Below the pieces are notes generated by a model, which did not search any database, was not told where the DNA came from, and saw nothing but the letters and a program-made list of their open reading frames with translations. The position numbers were made by a program, and so were the translations under genes. Source: Rhyacophila brunnea (Eukaryota; Arthropoda; Insecta; Trichoptera; Rhyacophilidae). From it: 64,000 bases of DNA. Where the stretch lies: positions 868,001 to 932,000 of the forward strand of contig JAGYXB010000200.1 in assembly GCA_022495005.1 (NCBI GenBank), given 5' to 3'. Of the stretch, positions 21,801 to 32,978 are shown piece after piece (position 1 is the first letter of the stretch; the number at the start of each line of letters is the position of its first letter).

Positions 21801-23089
21801 TTGTCGTATTACTTACTGGTGAGAATCATGAATATATTCAAAAGCTCCCTTCGTTATAATGTCTCTGAAATAATCTCTACATTCAATCATCCACTTGGTT
21901 CGGGTATCGAAGGGCCTGTTTCGTTACTTTTTACAGAAGATGAGCCTCACCAAATTAGTACCATATCATCGTCCTATGAATATAAAAACCTGCAAAACTA
22001 TTTGAAGATATGTTTTGGAGAGCATGTCTATTTTACCACGTTTTTCTTAGCTCGTATTCTTATTTCTTCGGTGGTTGTTTATCCAGTACAAATCTTGCAA
22101 TCGATTTTTAACTAACTTCCCGACTAGTAAGACATTTGAAACTTTTCAAATATATCAGAACATGATGCCAATCTTTAAGTAGAATTGAATTTATTTTCAG
22201 TTAATTCTGTTTTGTATGAAAAGTTATTTCGGAAGAAATCCGTAAAAAGTTAAATACTATTATTGGTTGCTAAAAGGATGGTCCTAGCAACTAAATTATT
22301 AATATATACGTAAGTTACTATGGAAATCAATATGAAATTTCAAAATGACATTTCAGTATTCTATATTCAGTATTTCTATCAAGTACATTTTTTTTATTGT
22401 TTAAGATAGTCAAGTGAAGTTTATATGATTCAACATAAAATTTAAAAACGTTGTAGGTATATAAAAAAAGTTCTTTTTATCATGTAATTAATTTTTACTG
22501 TGGAGACATTCGTCAAATTATTACGTTTTGAAGAAAAGTTCTTTCTTTACGATAATAAAAATTAAAAGCAATATCTTACAAGTCTTACAATGGATATACT
22601 TTCATTGCAATCCTTACTCATCTGATGAGTGATATTTTTATATAAGATAATCTCATTTCTTTGTGAGTTCACATAGGTTCGCGCAGTAAATACCAAACGG
22701 CTTCTGTACGTGTGATTTAATTGTATTTAGCATTTGCGAATACTCATTTTTCCTAGTCAATTCAACGATGAAAAATTCAAGATTTTTAGACGACGCGTCC
22801 ACCTCAATCAAACTGTAAAACAAATAATTGGTATGTCATAATACTGTTTTTTTAATAAATAAACAATAATTTATAATAGTATAATGTTTGAATTTTGTAA
22901 TTATTTGTTATCATAATAAACTTTTGTGTTGTCATTGCGTGTTCTGCCTCATTATTTCCTCGACGTTTCGGACTTGTTGCAAAGGCTATTCTCAAGAGAT
23001 AGTGTATTAAAGTATACTGTAAATAATTGTGAATGAATGCGAACGCCAATCTTGTTGCTTAAAATAAAAAGGATGAAAATGTACTTCAA
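21801..23089. other. Non-coding stretch, one retroelement-like phrase
   Basis: A 104-codon frame at 21801-22115 has no recognised motif. On the minus strand AACAAGTCCGAAACGTCGAG near 22948-22967 recalls a phrase in insect retroelement tails, but the element could not be delimited. Confidence 0.3.
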
Positions 23090-23432
23090 ATTCAAATTCA
23101 ATTCAAATTTTATTTATTTATTTTTAACATTTTTTACAATTGAACATTACAAATTATTAATTTAAGACATTCACAACGTGACATTTAGAAAGAATCAAAT
23201 ATTATTAAAACAGTATTTCATAAAAAGAGATAGATCAGTATTAAGTTATTAAACAGTTGAAAAGTGTAAATACAAAAAATATTAACTAGATAAGTTCAAG
23301 GAAGTACGCCGGATGAGTTAAGCAGACCCTATTTTAAGAATTTATAAAACAACATCCACCTATACTCAACGTCACGTAGGTAGAATATATCAATATCCGA
23401 AGCGATTTTATTAAACATGGTGACTACCATCG
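23090..23432 (-). pseudogene. Jockey-like LINE (family L) 3' end, minus
   Basis: Minus-strand reading gives the terminal RT residues (KSLDILYSTYV-type region ending YKFLK) then the 3' untranslated signature AACGTCACGTTGTGAATGTC-like and an A-rich tail with AATTGAATTTG units (plus-strand 23090-23125). It stops on the 5' side at about 23432. Confidence 0.7.
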
Positions 23433-23531
23433 TTTTTAATTGTAGTACATCATTCCCATAATATTGTCAGTGTTCATATGAATTTCGATATATAATATTC
23501 CTTATTCCGTCCCAGTATCTTGGTCTCAAAG

Positions 23532-23744
23532 TCAAATTTGTGACCTGTTCCCATCGAGTGTTTGGCCGTTTTGACGGCGTTTCCTCAATATCTTCGAAAT
23601 GGCATTGGTAGTATTTTTGATATATGGCAAATAAGTCTGGCATTTGAATTTTATCCGCTGCTCCTTATTAGCTGTATTGACATTGATCTCTTTAGCAAGT
23701 AAAAACGTGAAAATAAGGAGGAAGAACACGCGGTGATATTCCAA
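23532..23744 (-). pseudogene. Penelope-like retroelement fragment (RT thumb/linker region)
   Basis: The 70-codon frame contains YLPYIKNTTNAISKILRK, which fits the segment between reverse transcriptase and GIY-YIG endonuclease in Penelope-like elements (a LPYVKG...KI.R.L.K type pattern, from memory). No GIY-YIG domain follows in this frame; the next feature in its reading direction is the LINE tail at 23090-23432. A short stretch, GAAGAAAAATACGCGGTGA-like, recurs at 63070-63090. The family call is an inference from one motif. Confidence 0.45.
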
Positions 23745-23896
23745 AAATCTATTACGAAAACAATAATTAAATCACCAGATAGTACAAGAAACACCATGAA
23801 AGTTGTACACAATAATCATTCTTTGACAACATTTAATTTTATTATTGCATGTAAGGTACTTACATTTTATAGTTGCGTATGCAATTCATCGTTTTT

Positions 23897-24395
23897 GAGA
23901 GTTTTGCCTGCAATTCATCTGAGTGTCTTCATTTTTTGACATAGCTATCAATATATATTTTATTTTGCTTTTTACTGACGTGGCTTGGATTACATAATAT
24001 TGTAAGTTGTACGTAGGTATGCTGTTCATCGTGGGACACTTATTTGTGTGCCTCTCAGTACGTGAAACATGAGTTCGTATAGCATTTTATCAAATGACGA
24101 GTTCTTCGTTGAACATTTCACCGTGGAATACATTTGTACGTATCTTACAAAATGCGGCAATAGTTTGCAAATAGTACTGTTCCAATTAGATTAGCCCTAA
24201 CCTAACCTAACCTAGTAAAGACATCTCATAAAATTTGCCACATGTTGTATCATACGTACAAATATACTCCATGGTGAAATGTTCAATGAAGAACCCGTAA
24301 TTTGATTAAATGTTACACGAACTCATGTTTCATGTAATGCGACACACGAATAAGTGTCCTGCGGTGAACTGTTTACGTACAAATGTCCGGATACG
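23897..24395. repeat. Foldback element FB2, copy 2
   Basis: Nearly identical to 6995-7450 over its whole length, from GAGAGTTTTGCCTGCAATTC to TCCGGATACG. This copy keeps the left-arm piece CATGAGTTCGTATAGCATTT that the first copy lost, and carries GTTTACGTACAAATG near the right end. The loop holds CCCTAACCTAACCTAACCTA at 24196-24215. Confidence 0.85.
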
Positions 24396-25261
24396 ACATT
24401 TTATACTGTCATATTCACAATACAATTATTCTAAATGTGAAAACTTTTAGAAACATAAACTTTAATCCTTTTGACGCAATATTATGCTTAATTTTTTATG
24501 GTATTTTTTTGTATGTCGGAAATAGAAAAATGTACTCACATATTTTTTAATGTAAGTACTACATTCTTGTGAATAAGCTCTAATAATATAGTACCATGTC
24601 GTATTTCAGTGTTGTAATAATACATGTAAAATGATAAATGCCGCTTCCCATAGGGGAAATGCCGGCACTTCACATTCTTGTATCTTATTCAGTACCTATC
24701 TTGAGAGTCAGTCCCAAGCATATTTATCAAACAGATCAAAAAAGTCTACTCGGGAATGGATTTTTACGACAGATAAAGAAATGCATTACTTTTACATAAA
24801 CGATTTTTTTATCTATAAGGAAAACCTCTTTGTGGATATAAAATTATGTTCATTTTATGAATGCATTGACCTTTTTCTATTTAATATCGGGAATATAACC
24901 AACTGTAGGTCTTGAACATCTCCTGGAATCATCTCGATTTTCCTCTGATTACTCATGTTCTGATTATATTCAAAAATTCCTCCCTGTATATTTCTTATGG
25001 GGGTTACTGCAATCTACTAATATTATAAAAAGATTTGTGCATGTGTTTAAGATCTACCAGCGGCTCTGTGGACTGATTTGACTGTGGTTTTGACTCAAAG
25101 CATACGACGTTTATTAAGACAGTTAAAAAAATACGAATATAAAAACTAATTAAACGCAATTTTTTTTCACGTGTATGTAGATGTGGATCATAGCCGCATT
25201 ACAAAAAGGTTTCTTAACAGTTTTTTTATGAGATATGAATTTTAGCTACTTGTTCAAATTG
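24396..25261. other. AT-rich stretch, nothing recognised
   Basis: A 94-codon frame at 24631-24915 shows no motif. No element ends were found. Confidence 0.4.
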
Positions 25262-25597
25262 TAAGGCCCATCATATGGATACAACAATACAGGTTTAAAA
25301 ATCAACATAGGACTTGACCAAATCCTAGATTTAAATCCAAAATCGATGATTTCATAAGCCAACATGTTACCACATGGCCAAAGTATACCGACCATGTACA
25401 ATCCTAATAAGATCATAATATAGACATCCACATTTACGAAAAATAGATGTCAGCCACTTTCTCAATCTATTAGGTCCATACTCTGACTCAAACATAAATC
25501 AAAAAACAATTTGTGTACTTGCCAGATCTAATATTCGAACCTGGGACCCACGACGTTACAGGCTGACGCTTTAGCCACGCGGCCATTGCGGGTAAAA
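25262..25597 (-). mobile_element. tRNA-headed SINE, family B (minus)
   Basis: The minus-strand head is at 25520-25597 with box A TGGCCGCGTGGCTAAAGCG and box B GGTTCGAATATTAG (decayed after GGTTCGAAT). The body carries AGTATGGACCTAATAGATTG and TGGCTGACATC. About 140 bases of extra sequence near 25275-25410 separate the body from the tail phrase GGCCTTAC. Better copies are at 42280-42525 and 59180-59405. Confidence 0.7.
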
Positions 25598-26029
25598 GTG
25601 TATGGCCAAAATATTCGTAAAATTATTATAGTATTATTTTAAATGGGATATTTTTCATTATATGCAAATGGAAAAATGGATTATACATGTAATGGTCAGA
25701 AGTATCGATTTGACCCTTTAAGTATGCTAACTTTCTCTACCATTTTCAACGTCTTCTCAGTGTTATTTTAAATTCCAAAAACCTCTTGAGGAGGCAGTAA
25801 AACCCATTTCATGTAGGTATCAATATAGATAAACATGAGTGATACCAATTTCTTTTAGCACCGGAAGCATAGAAAATAATTACCGACAAGCTTGTCCCTA
25901 CTGGTAGTTGTATATATATATCTCGGCTCAAGCCTCAATGACCGCGGTAGCTACGATTCCCAAATTAGATGAAGAAATTGCGATGTCTCAGAATGCTATG
26001 TTTTACCTCACCAAGAAAAATGGCAGTAA
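25598..26029. other. Non-coding stretch, nothing recognised
   Basis: No coding frame or element ends were recognised. Confidence 0.4.
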
Positions 26030-26340
26030 TCAAAACACACTAAGCAATTAAAACGCTAATATTTTCAACTATATTATATGGTGTTGACACCAAGAATTTC
26101 ATAGAAACCGATAGGAAAATAATTGACGCGTTCAAGATGTGATACTGGCAGAGGATGCGCTGCATCCCATGAAGGGCCAGGCGTACAAATGGATTTGTGT
26201 ACCTACTTAAAGATCTTGGGATCAAGGAAAGTCTCTCGACCAACTGCAAGACCCGCATTCTACAAATTCTCTAATCACGTGGTAAAAAGAGATCCAAGTA
26301 GCCTGTAGAGAAGAGTAATCTCTTCTGGCATCGAAGGGAG
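26030..26340 (+). pseudogene. RTE-like retrotransposon C-terminal remnant, heavily mutated
   Basis: The plus strand reads AIKTLIFSTILYGVDTKNFI then IDAFKM, a stop, then YWQRMRCIP, the same block as FSIFLYGVESWTL and AFEMWCWRQMLRIS in the fragment at 448-967. Downstream pieces (DLGIKESLSTNCKTRILQIL) follow in other frames. Stops and frameshifts prevent any product. Confidence 0.65.
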
Positions 26341-26555
26341 AATATTGTGAGAACGTGTGCCTCCCAGATGAAGAGACACTATCAAAAGTGCAATTGAACC
26401 ATCCTCATTACTTTGGACAGAATGAAAAGATGTTATTAAATATTACAGAATTTCTTAATTAAGCAATTGATATGCTTAAGTTTAAATGCAAAATGATGTA
26501 TATATTTTAAATTCTAATGGATTTAAATTTTGTACTATTCCATTTGAGTCGTTTT
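26341..26555. other. Non-coding flank of the hammerhead-like motif
   Basis: This may hold the 3' tail of the RTE-like remnant and part of the element carrying the hammerhead-like motif. No ends could be placed. Confidence 0.3.
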
Positions 26556-26594
26556 TTGCGACCCGGGTTTCGCCTTTCGGCATCTTCAGGCACT
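26556..26594 (-). ncRNA. Hammerhead-ribozyme-like motif (candidate)
   Basis: Read on the minus strand there is CTGAAGA (CUGANGA core), a T, a small hairpin GCC-GAAA-GGC as stem II, GAAA (second core box), the self-complementary CCCGGG as stem III, and GTC as the cleavage triplet at about 26560-26562. The bases on each side, TGC before the core and GCA after GTC, can pair as stem I. Minimal hammerheads with a short, palindromic stem III are known from Penelope-like retroelements. The extra T between the core and stem II and the 3-bp stem I depart from the standard form, so self-cleavage is not assured. The sequence is probably part of a decayed element end. Confidence 0.45.
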
Positions 26595-26744
26595 GTGTAT
26601 ACCTACTCACCAAAGGCAAACACACACTGACAATGAACACTTTTGACTCTAATTTATATAATAAATCAATACAATAAAGCAGGTAAAAACTCCATTACCT
26701 ACCTATCAAGTCAAGGGTCACAATAAAAATATATCTAACAAACA

Positions 26745-26849
26745 AATTATGAATAGGTAGTTTAAGTGAAAATAAAAAAACCTCATATCTTAATAATAAT
26801 AATACACTCGATAAGCATATTATAATAAATCGTCAAAACCTAATAATAG
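26745..26849 (+). repeat. Dispersed repeat shared with 13687-13800
   Basis: AATACACTCGATAAGCATAT and AATCGTCAAAACCTAATAAT are in the same order as in the other copy. The family is unknown. Confidence 0.6.
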
Positions 26850-27229
26850 ATCATTAGTACTTATAAAAATAAAAATAGTACACTCAAGAGGAGTAAATCG
26901 TCCTTTCTAGGAACAATGGTAACGCAGTGGAAATTAATGGAGTTAACTAATGAAATATTATATTGATGATCTAGCGCACACTTGTGTCAAGTGTGATTTT
27001 AGGTATAAGCATGTTAAGTGAGCATTATTAACAAAAATAATCTTTCTAAGATTTTTTCAATTTATATCTGTTCAGCACTATAAAATTGCGATAATGGATA
27101 TTAATATGGATGCAACTGTTTTAATCGATAATTTTCATTATGAAGTAAACTTCAAGCTATACATTTGTGCGCTAGCTATGATATCAGTATTTTACTACTA
27201 GTACTACTCTCTACCGTCTACTTCCCGGG
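26850..27229. other. AT-rich stretch, nothing recognised
   Basis: No coding frame or element ends were recognised. Confidence 0.45.
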
Positions 27230-27945
27230 TCTTTTCGGATGTTACGGTACTAAAAAGTCTCTATAACTCCTTAGTTAGAAGCAGACTTGAGAGTGGGTCT
27301 GTCGTTTGGGCCCCGCATCAGTTGAAGTACGGCCTTATGGTGGATTTTTGAAAAGAATTTTTTAAGACTCCTTTACTTTCGGCTGTATGGATATTATCCG
27401 TGGCTCTATCCGACTGATTTTCTCTTGGGGATGCTTACATACTGTAGCTTAAAATTTAGAAAGGATCTTTATTTAGCTACATATTTTTTCAGACTTATAC
27501 GCGGCGTAAATGTGAACTCTGCCATTCTTGGTGGTGTTGGCTTGTGTGTCTCTGATAATTACCTTATGAATCGAGGGCATCCGTTGTTTGTTCTCCCACG
27601 GTGCAGAACTAACCTGCCATTAGTAATGCCAATTGGGAGGGCAGTAACCATGGTTGATGAAATCGCTTCGGAAATTGATATATTCCACTTACGTGAGGGT
27701 GAATTTCGGTGGACGTTGTTTTATAAGTTTTTAAGATAGGGTCTATCAAAGTTCACTCTGTGTGCTTCCATCTACTTTTATTTTGTTACTTATTTTATTT
27801 ATTTTCTTATTTTATTACTAATTCTCTGTATCTTTATTTTTAAAAATTATTAACACTTAATTTATGTCATGTCAAGAACGCTTTGAATTTATAATTTGTT
27901 ATGTTCATTGTAATATGTAAAATAAATAAATTTGATTTGATTAGT
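27230..27945 (+). pseudogene. Jockey-like LINE (family L), RT C-terminus and 3' region
   Basis: The fragment opens in the RT C-terminal region (RFSDVTVLKSLYNSLVRSRL then GSVVWAPHQLKYGLM), is broken by a stop and frameshift near 27345-27420, and resumes in the frame 27425-27739 (CSLKFRKDLYLATYFFRLIR, PLVMPIGRAVTMVDEIASE, DIFHLREGEF, YKFL). The 3' untranslated region has TGTCATGTCAAGAACGCTTT and ends AAATAAATAAATTTGATTTG at about 27940. It is the longest family member here and shows what the shorter copies lost. RT catalytic motifs lie upstream and are absent. Confidence 0.85.
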
Positions 27946-28104
27946 TAAATAATTAATATTCTTACATTTTACCTACTTTTTATTTATATTATGTATTTTA
28001 CTTTGATTTTGACAATATTACGTTGTTTATTCAAACTACTTAAGAATATATCATTGGAATATTGTAAATACCTGCAAAATTACCTTTTTAATGGTATGCT
28101 ACTA
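27946..28104. other. Short AT-rich spacer
   Basis: Nothing recognised. Confidence 0.4.
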
Positions 28105-28185
28105 GTTGTCGACATCTGTCGAGGATCCTCCCCCCGGCAGACTCCCGGGTTCGAACCCGCCGCCGGGTTATTGGAAATTGCGTCG
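28105..28185 (+). mobile_element. tRNA-like box B fragment (SINE remnant)
   Basis: CCCGGGTTCGAACCCGCCGC at 28144 is a strong box B with a pairing T-stem in a GC-rich island of about 60 bases. No acceptable box A was found upstream, so this is likely a truncated SINE head rather than a tRNA gene. Confidence 0.5.
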
Positions 28186-28586
28186 TAAACTTAAATATCT
28201 TTTCCTGCGCAGCATTATGAAATGTTACTTCATAAAATCAGAGCGGGTGGCTCGTCCTTGTGACACAATGTAGGGAAAACTGTTCTGCAACATTAGCAGT
28301 ATTTCCGTACGGAGCCGAATAAATCGCGAAACGAGATTGGAAAATAATATAGCGCGTGCAGCGAGTCGATTCCACGAGGCTCCTTTGACAGATAAATATC
28401 GTCGTGTAATTTTATAGCAAAATAAGAAGTGTTGTATACAGCACTTTATTAATAACAAATGAAAAAATATACAGCCTCCACGTATGGAAAAGTAAAACTT
28501 CATGACTTTATGATCAATAAACTGTAAATTATTACTCATTTGAAATGTGTACAGCAATTACTTTAACAACAGTTTTAAATACCTGC
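28186..28586. other. Non-coding stretch, nothing recognised
   Basis: A minus-strand frame at 28225-28557 has no recognised motif. Confidence 0.35.
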
Positions 28587-28876
28587 GCATCTATTCTATG
28601 AACGAGATTTCTTTCGGCCTTTACGGCAACTAACTAGGGTAGGAAAGTATCGAAATATTAACACTAATTTTAACAATTACAATTACCTATAATATTATAA
28701 TAAAAAATTGTGTCAAAACTGTCTATCTCACTCTAAAATTTATCACAGCCACGAGAGATGCTGGTAAAACATAGCACTTATTGTAACAATATTACAACTA
28801 ATTTATTGTGATTGTTACAATAAGTGCTAATACTCGGATACTTTTCTACTATAGATAGCGGCCGAAAGCAGTCTTG
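28587..28876. repeat. Foldback element FB4, copy 1 (right end truncated)
   Basis: The left arm starts GCATCTATTCTATGAACGAG and includes TCGAAATATTAACACTAATT. The right arm mirrors it with TTGTGATTGTTACAATAAGT and GCTAATACTCGGATAC and ends at GCCGAAAGCAGTCTTG, where the RTE-like remnant begins. The loop contains GTCAAAACTGTCTATCTCAC, as in copy 2 at 32348-32978. Confidence 0.75.
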
Positions 28877-29474
28877 GTGCACAATATCACGGGAGATGGC
28901 ATTTTTCAGAGAGAGCTCACTAACCGAATGGGAATGGCTGGAGCAATATTCAACTCGATGCGGAGTGTCTGGGACTCACGATTATACTCGATCAAAACCA
29001 AATACCGCCTATTCAACGCTTATATTCTGGCGGTGCTGCTTTATGGTAGCGAATCATGGCACCTTACGAAGGTACAGAGCAACCGTATACTGAGCTTCGA
29101 GAACAGATGTTTGTGACGGATACTGGGTGTGCGGTGGTATGACTTTAGGAGCAACGAGGAGATAAGAGGACGCACCAAGCAGCCTCTCATCACGCTGAGA
29201 GTGGAAGATGTGACGTTGGACCTGACTCGGCCACGTGCTGCGGATGCCAGAAGAGAATTTCAATCTGGCTTGCCTGTTCTTCAAGAAAACCGGATATGGG
29301 CTACTAAATACTATCTATAGAGTGTACCTATACGGTAGAGCTATGAGATGCTGGTTTGACCTGGAACGATACAAGAAGACTGGCAAGCGACAGGGATTCT
29401 TGGAGGCGCCTCGTGATGTTCATATGCTCTATCTAAGGGGCGGATATGGCCAAAGAAGAAGAAGAAGATGACAA
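28877..29474 (+). pseudogene. RTE-like retrotransposon C-terminal remnant with GAA tail
   Basis: The RT thumb region reads NAYILAVLLYGSESWHLTKV, SNRILSFENRCL, and then, after a stop and frame changes, WYDFRSNEEIRGRTKQ and LRMPEENFNLACLF. The last frame continues to 29471. The 3' end is GCCAAAGAAGAAGAAGAAGA, a GAA-repeat tail. The reading frame changes at least twice. It differs in sequence and tail from the TGA-tailed family at 47717-48350, so at least two RTE-like lineages are present. Confidence 0.75.
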
Positions 29475-30974
29475 TATGAGATGTATTACTTGACAAGAGC
29501 AAAGTTTTATTGAAAGGACAATGTGGAAAAGAACACTAGAAAACCGTTTCTGCTAGATGACTGAAAGATAGCAGTGAAAGAATGAGTGTCGTGGAAGCAG
29601 AGAATTGAGAAGATTGAGACTCTTGAATTTAACAAGCGGAATGTTGACCTACTAGTACGTGGATTTGGTTGTCCACAAAAATAGTTTGTTAACATTTTTT
29701 TACATATTATACTAATACTTTGGACAGGAGCAAAAATGATAATTTACTTAAACCCAAAGTGTTTTTTTAATGATTATTTTAATGAATAAATAATTAAATA
29801 TTTAAACTGGCGTTTGCGGAGTATAGTTCGATTATAATGACTTTGATAGTATTTTTGTTATGCCTTATAAGTTAAACAAATGGTTAATAACAATTTCTTC
29901 TAAAAAAACTATTACGAAACTTCTTCAAGAGGCTGTTAATATCCACAACAGATCATCGAATCAACAGCGATGATGACAATACCATAAAATCAGATGTATA
30001 CAATCAATTTACATTATACACAAAAATAAGATGATAATATAATAATACTTCTATAGAACGAGCATACACTCCCGATCAGAATGGCTTCCCATTGAATTGA
30101 TTCCAATGTCTATGAAACACTCCTACTTGGCGATTTATTGGAGCATTATGCGAACGTATTTCCTCTGCAAATTGATAACCCTGGCTTCTAGTGGAACAGA
30201 GGCTGTTTGCGGCCAGCGGTTTTCAAGCCCTGAGCCAGTTCCTAGTTGGTACCACTACAATAATGCATAACTTACCTGAACGTCTTACCACTACTGCATC
30301 GTGTATCTGCATATTATATTTTGCTAAACGGAATTGATTAAGGTAATGCTTTTATATTTATTTACTTTTACAAACATGATGCGATGCAGCCAAAAACTTA
30401 TATAACTTAATAAATAATAATATACACTATTCAATACCAATAATACTTTCCATATAAATACTTTATTAATGTTTTTATTTCTATAAAATAGAACCTACAA
30501 CTTTTTCAAAGAATGATTTTATATTTAGTTTGATATACCTGTTGTATAGAATTATTTTAAAATAGAAAAAAAATACTTATGTATGTTTGTGGCTACATGA
30601 TAATAGGTATAATAAAATTTTGTAAACGTTAAAGGCATAATAAATGGTTTTATTTAACTCACACATTGTGATTTATTGAGTATTGGGCCTAAAATGTAGC
30701 GTTGGCGTAAGTTAATTTTGGATAACTATTAACACTTGCTATAAATCATGTTTATAACATCATTACTTTGTTTTGAATTAAAAATCTGGTAGCATCTCCT
30801 TCACGAAAATGGCAATACCTCAAGTAACGTAGTTACAAGAAATAATTAAGAAATAATAATGTCATAGACGGATCAATAGCTCAAAAAATAAGAGTATTAA
30901 TCCAGACAATGAACTATTACATAGATGAGTTTCTTAGATTTAAAAGAATAATAAAAATTAAACATTTGCGCTCA
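29475..30974. other. Non-coding stretch, nothing recognised
   Basis: A GC-richer patch at 30160-30240 (GAGGCTGTTTGCGGCCAGCG) has no recognised motif. The rest is AT-rich. Confidence 0.4.
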
Positions 30975-31200
30975 CGATGGCCGAATTGTAACGTGTCTGC
31001 TTATAATATCGTGGCTCTGGAAAATTCACATCACATGTTGATTTTCAATGTGTGTTGGACCTAGAGTATAAACCTAATAGTTTGTGCAAGTGGCCAACAT
31101 CTATTACCTGTAAAAACATATTTTTAATACAATCCACTCTGTGGAGGCCCATATGATCCTTTTATGTTAAATCATGGTGATCAATCCTAAATACATTTTT
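30975..31200 (+). mobile_element. tRNA-headed SINE, family B (plus, diverged)
   Basis: A decayed head near 30978-31030 is followed by the family body: ATAAACCTAATAGTTTGTGC, AAGTGGCCAACATC, AATACAATCCACTCTGTGG and CCCATATGATCC. These match, in order, the copy at 59180-59405. Confidence 0.65.
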
Positions 31201-31292
31201 AAATAATCTTTTTCTTTTTATGCAATTCTCTTCTAGTATTCTACTTTAAGAGAAATCTTCTTATTTGTTTATAATAATAATACATAATATTA

Positions 31293-31618
31293 CACATGTT
31301 GTTGGTTAGTTTTTTTCAATTCATTTAGCCCTGCCAAACCATAATAGATAACAAATATTATTGAATTTATAAAATATCTAAAATTATGTATGATATAATG
31401 TCATAATTTTTGATATAATATAGAAAGACGAGTACTTTTTGACCATTATCAATTATAGCTTGGTTTTTGCAAGGTTTAATTGAATTTTAAAAAGCAACCA
31501 TCACCACCTGTAAATTGCAGTCTTAGTTCGATGAAAACAAAAATACGTTTGACTGGCAAAGTTTAGTGTGAACTATTTATGTCGGATCTTAACAGCCTAC
31601 CTCCACTCTTTGCCACTG
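31293..31618. repeat. Foldback element FB3 (CAGTGGCG family), copy 2
   Basis: The left arm TGTTGGTTAGTTTTTTTCAA and CCTGCCAAACCATAA mirrors the right arm TAGCTTGGTTTTTGCAAGG and AAAGCAACCATCACCACC. The right end CTACCTCCACTCTTTGCCAC closes it. The outer left end is lost. Confidence 0.7.
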
Positions 31619-31977
31619 CTAAATATTATGTATTAAATTATAAAAAAATAGATGAGTACCTAAGTATATAATATGTATGATAAAATAAATAAAGAAATAT
31701 TACAATATATATGAAAATGTGTTGAGAAACCTCGGAGTCTGCTGAACAAGCAAACAATGATAATGAAATAGAGCAATTGGATAACTGCAATATTGTGCAT
31801 AATATTATTATAAATGACGGTTTTGTGGTCACAGTTCCGTGAAATATCAAGTAACCTGCCTACCTATACATACATGAAATAACCTTGTTGGCCAATAGTT
31901 TGTTTAAAAAAAGCTGTATAGGATAATAATAAATTACACAGTTTATGAAAAAATAATACAATAGTCAATTCTATTAA
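31619..31977. other. AT-rich spacer, nothing recognised
   Basis: No element or coding frame was recognised. Confidence 0.4.
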
Positions 31978-32112
31978 TATCATCATCATCAGCCGGGGTC
32001 AATCCACTGCTGGATGAAGGCCTCTCCAAGCTTCTTCTAACTCTCTCGATCCTGTGTCGTTTGTTGCCACGTATTTCCGCCGAACTTTACCAGTTCGTCA
32101 ATCCAGCGGCTT
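31978..32112 (-). pseudogene. RTE-like retrotransposon 3' end (TGA-tailed family), minus
   Basis: About 120 bases match the 3' end of 47717-48350 with few differences, including CAGCCGGGGTCAATCCACTG and the piece encoding SRWIDELVKFGGNTWQQTT on the minus strand. The 5' truncation is near 32112 and the ATC repeat (TGA tail) lies at 31980-31991. Its low divergence suggests a late insertion. Confidence 0.85.
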
Positions 32113-32347
32113 TTAGGGCGACATATATAATATACAAAATTATATATTTGTATAATATACAACACTTCATCAGCATGATATAGACAGGTGCATGTTAAGC
32201 GTAGCAGAAATAAAGGATATTTTCTGCACAAATCTAGTCATATGGCAGTAACAAAGAAGTCGAAAACGTCCAAAACGTAGACCTGCGTACCAAACAAGCT
32301 TACCTAACCTAATCGCTTCATCACAAATCATCAAATTATATCACACC
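32113..32347. other. Spacer with a short CCTAA-like run
   Basis: AGCTTACCTAACCTAATCGC at 32299 contains two CCTAA units about 40 bases upstream of foldback FB4. Confidence 0.4.
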
Positions 32348-32978
32348 GCATCTATTCTATACACAAGACTGCTTTTGGCCGCTACGGCAGCTATCTAGAG
32401 TAGGTTTATATCGAAGTATTAGCACTTATTGTAACAATTACAATAAGTTCAAATCAAATCAAATCAAATCAAATTTATTTATGTTACATATATAATTAAT
32501 ATAATATAAATTTAAAGCGTTCACGACATGACATGAAATAACTGTTAATAATTTTAAAAAATTAAAATACTTAGAAGTGTAAGTTAATAATACAATAGGT
32601 AACAAAATAAGAAATAAAATAAAATAACAAAGTAAAAGTAGATGGAAGCACACAGAGTGAACTTTGATAGACCCTATCTTAAAAACTTATAAAACAACGT
32701 CCACCTAAATTCACCCTCACGTAAGTGGAATATATCAATATCCGAAGCGTTAAGTAGCCGTCTAAACTGCGTAAGTAAGCCGTCTAAACAGTCAAAACTG
32801 TCTTACTCGCTCTAAAATTTAGGATAGACGAGAGAGGTGCTGTTAAAACATAACACCTATTGTAACAATTACAACTACCTTATTGTAATTGTTACAATAA
32901 GTGCTAATACTTCGATACAACCCTGCCCTATATAGCTGTCGTAGCTGCCGAAAGCAGTCTTGTGTATAGAATAGATGC
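32348..32978. repeat. Foldback element FB4, copy 2, interrupted by a LINE
   Basis: The left end GCATCTATTCTATACACAAG is the exact mirror of CTTGTGTATAGAATAGATGC at 32959-32978. The arms continue through GACTGCTTTTGGCCGCTACG and ATCGAAGTATTAGCACTTAT to ACAATTACAATAAG (32438-32451), about 100 bases each, with a few differences. A LINE 3' end (32455-32752) sits next to the left arm, inside the loop, so the foldback is the older of the two. Confidence 0.85.
32455..32752 (-). pseudogene. Jockey-like LINE (family L) 3' end inserted in FB4, minus
   Basis: It starts in plus coordinates with AAATC repeats (a TTTGA-type tail on the other strand) followed by the 3' untranslated region (AAAGCGTTCACGACATGACA) and the last RT residues. 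It is 5' truncated near 32752 within the codons before DIFHL. Confidence 0.8.

Noticed and set aside
22940..23000. Hammerhead-like or retroelement phrase ending CCGAAACGTCGAGG (minus)
   Set aside because: The first core box is broken (TTGAGAA) and no element borders could be placed.
28105..28185. tRNA gene from the strong box B at 28144
   Set aside because: No upstream box A or acceptor pairing was found.
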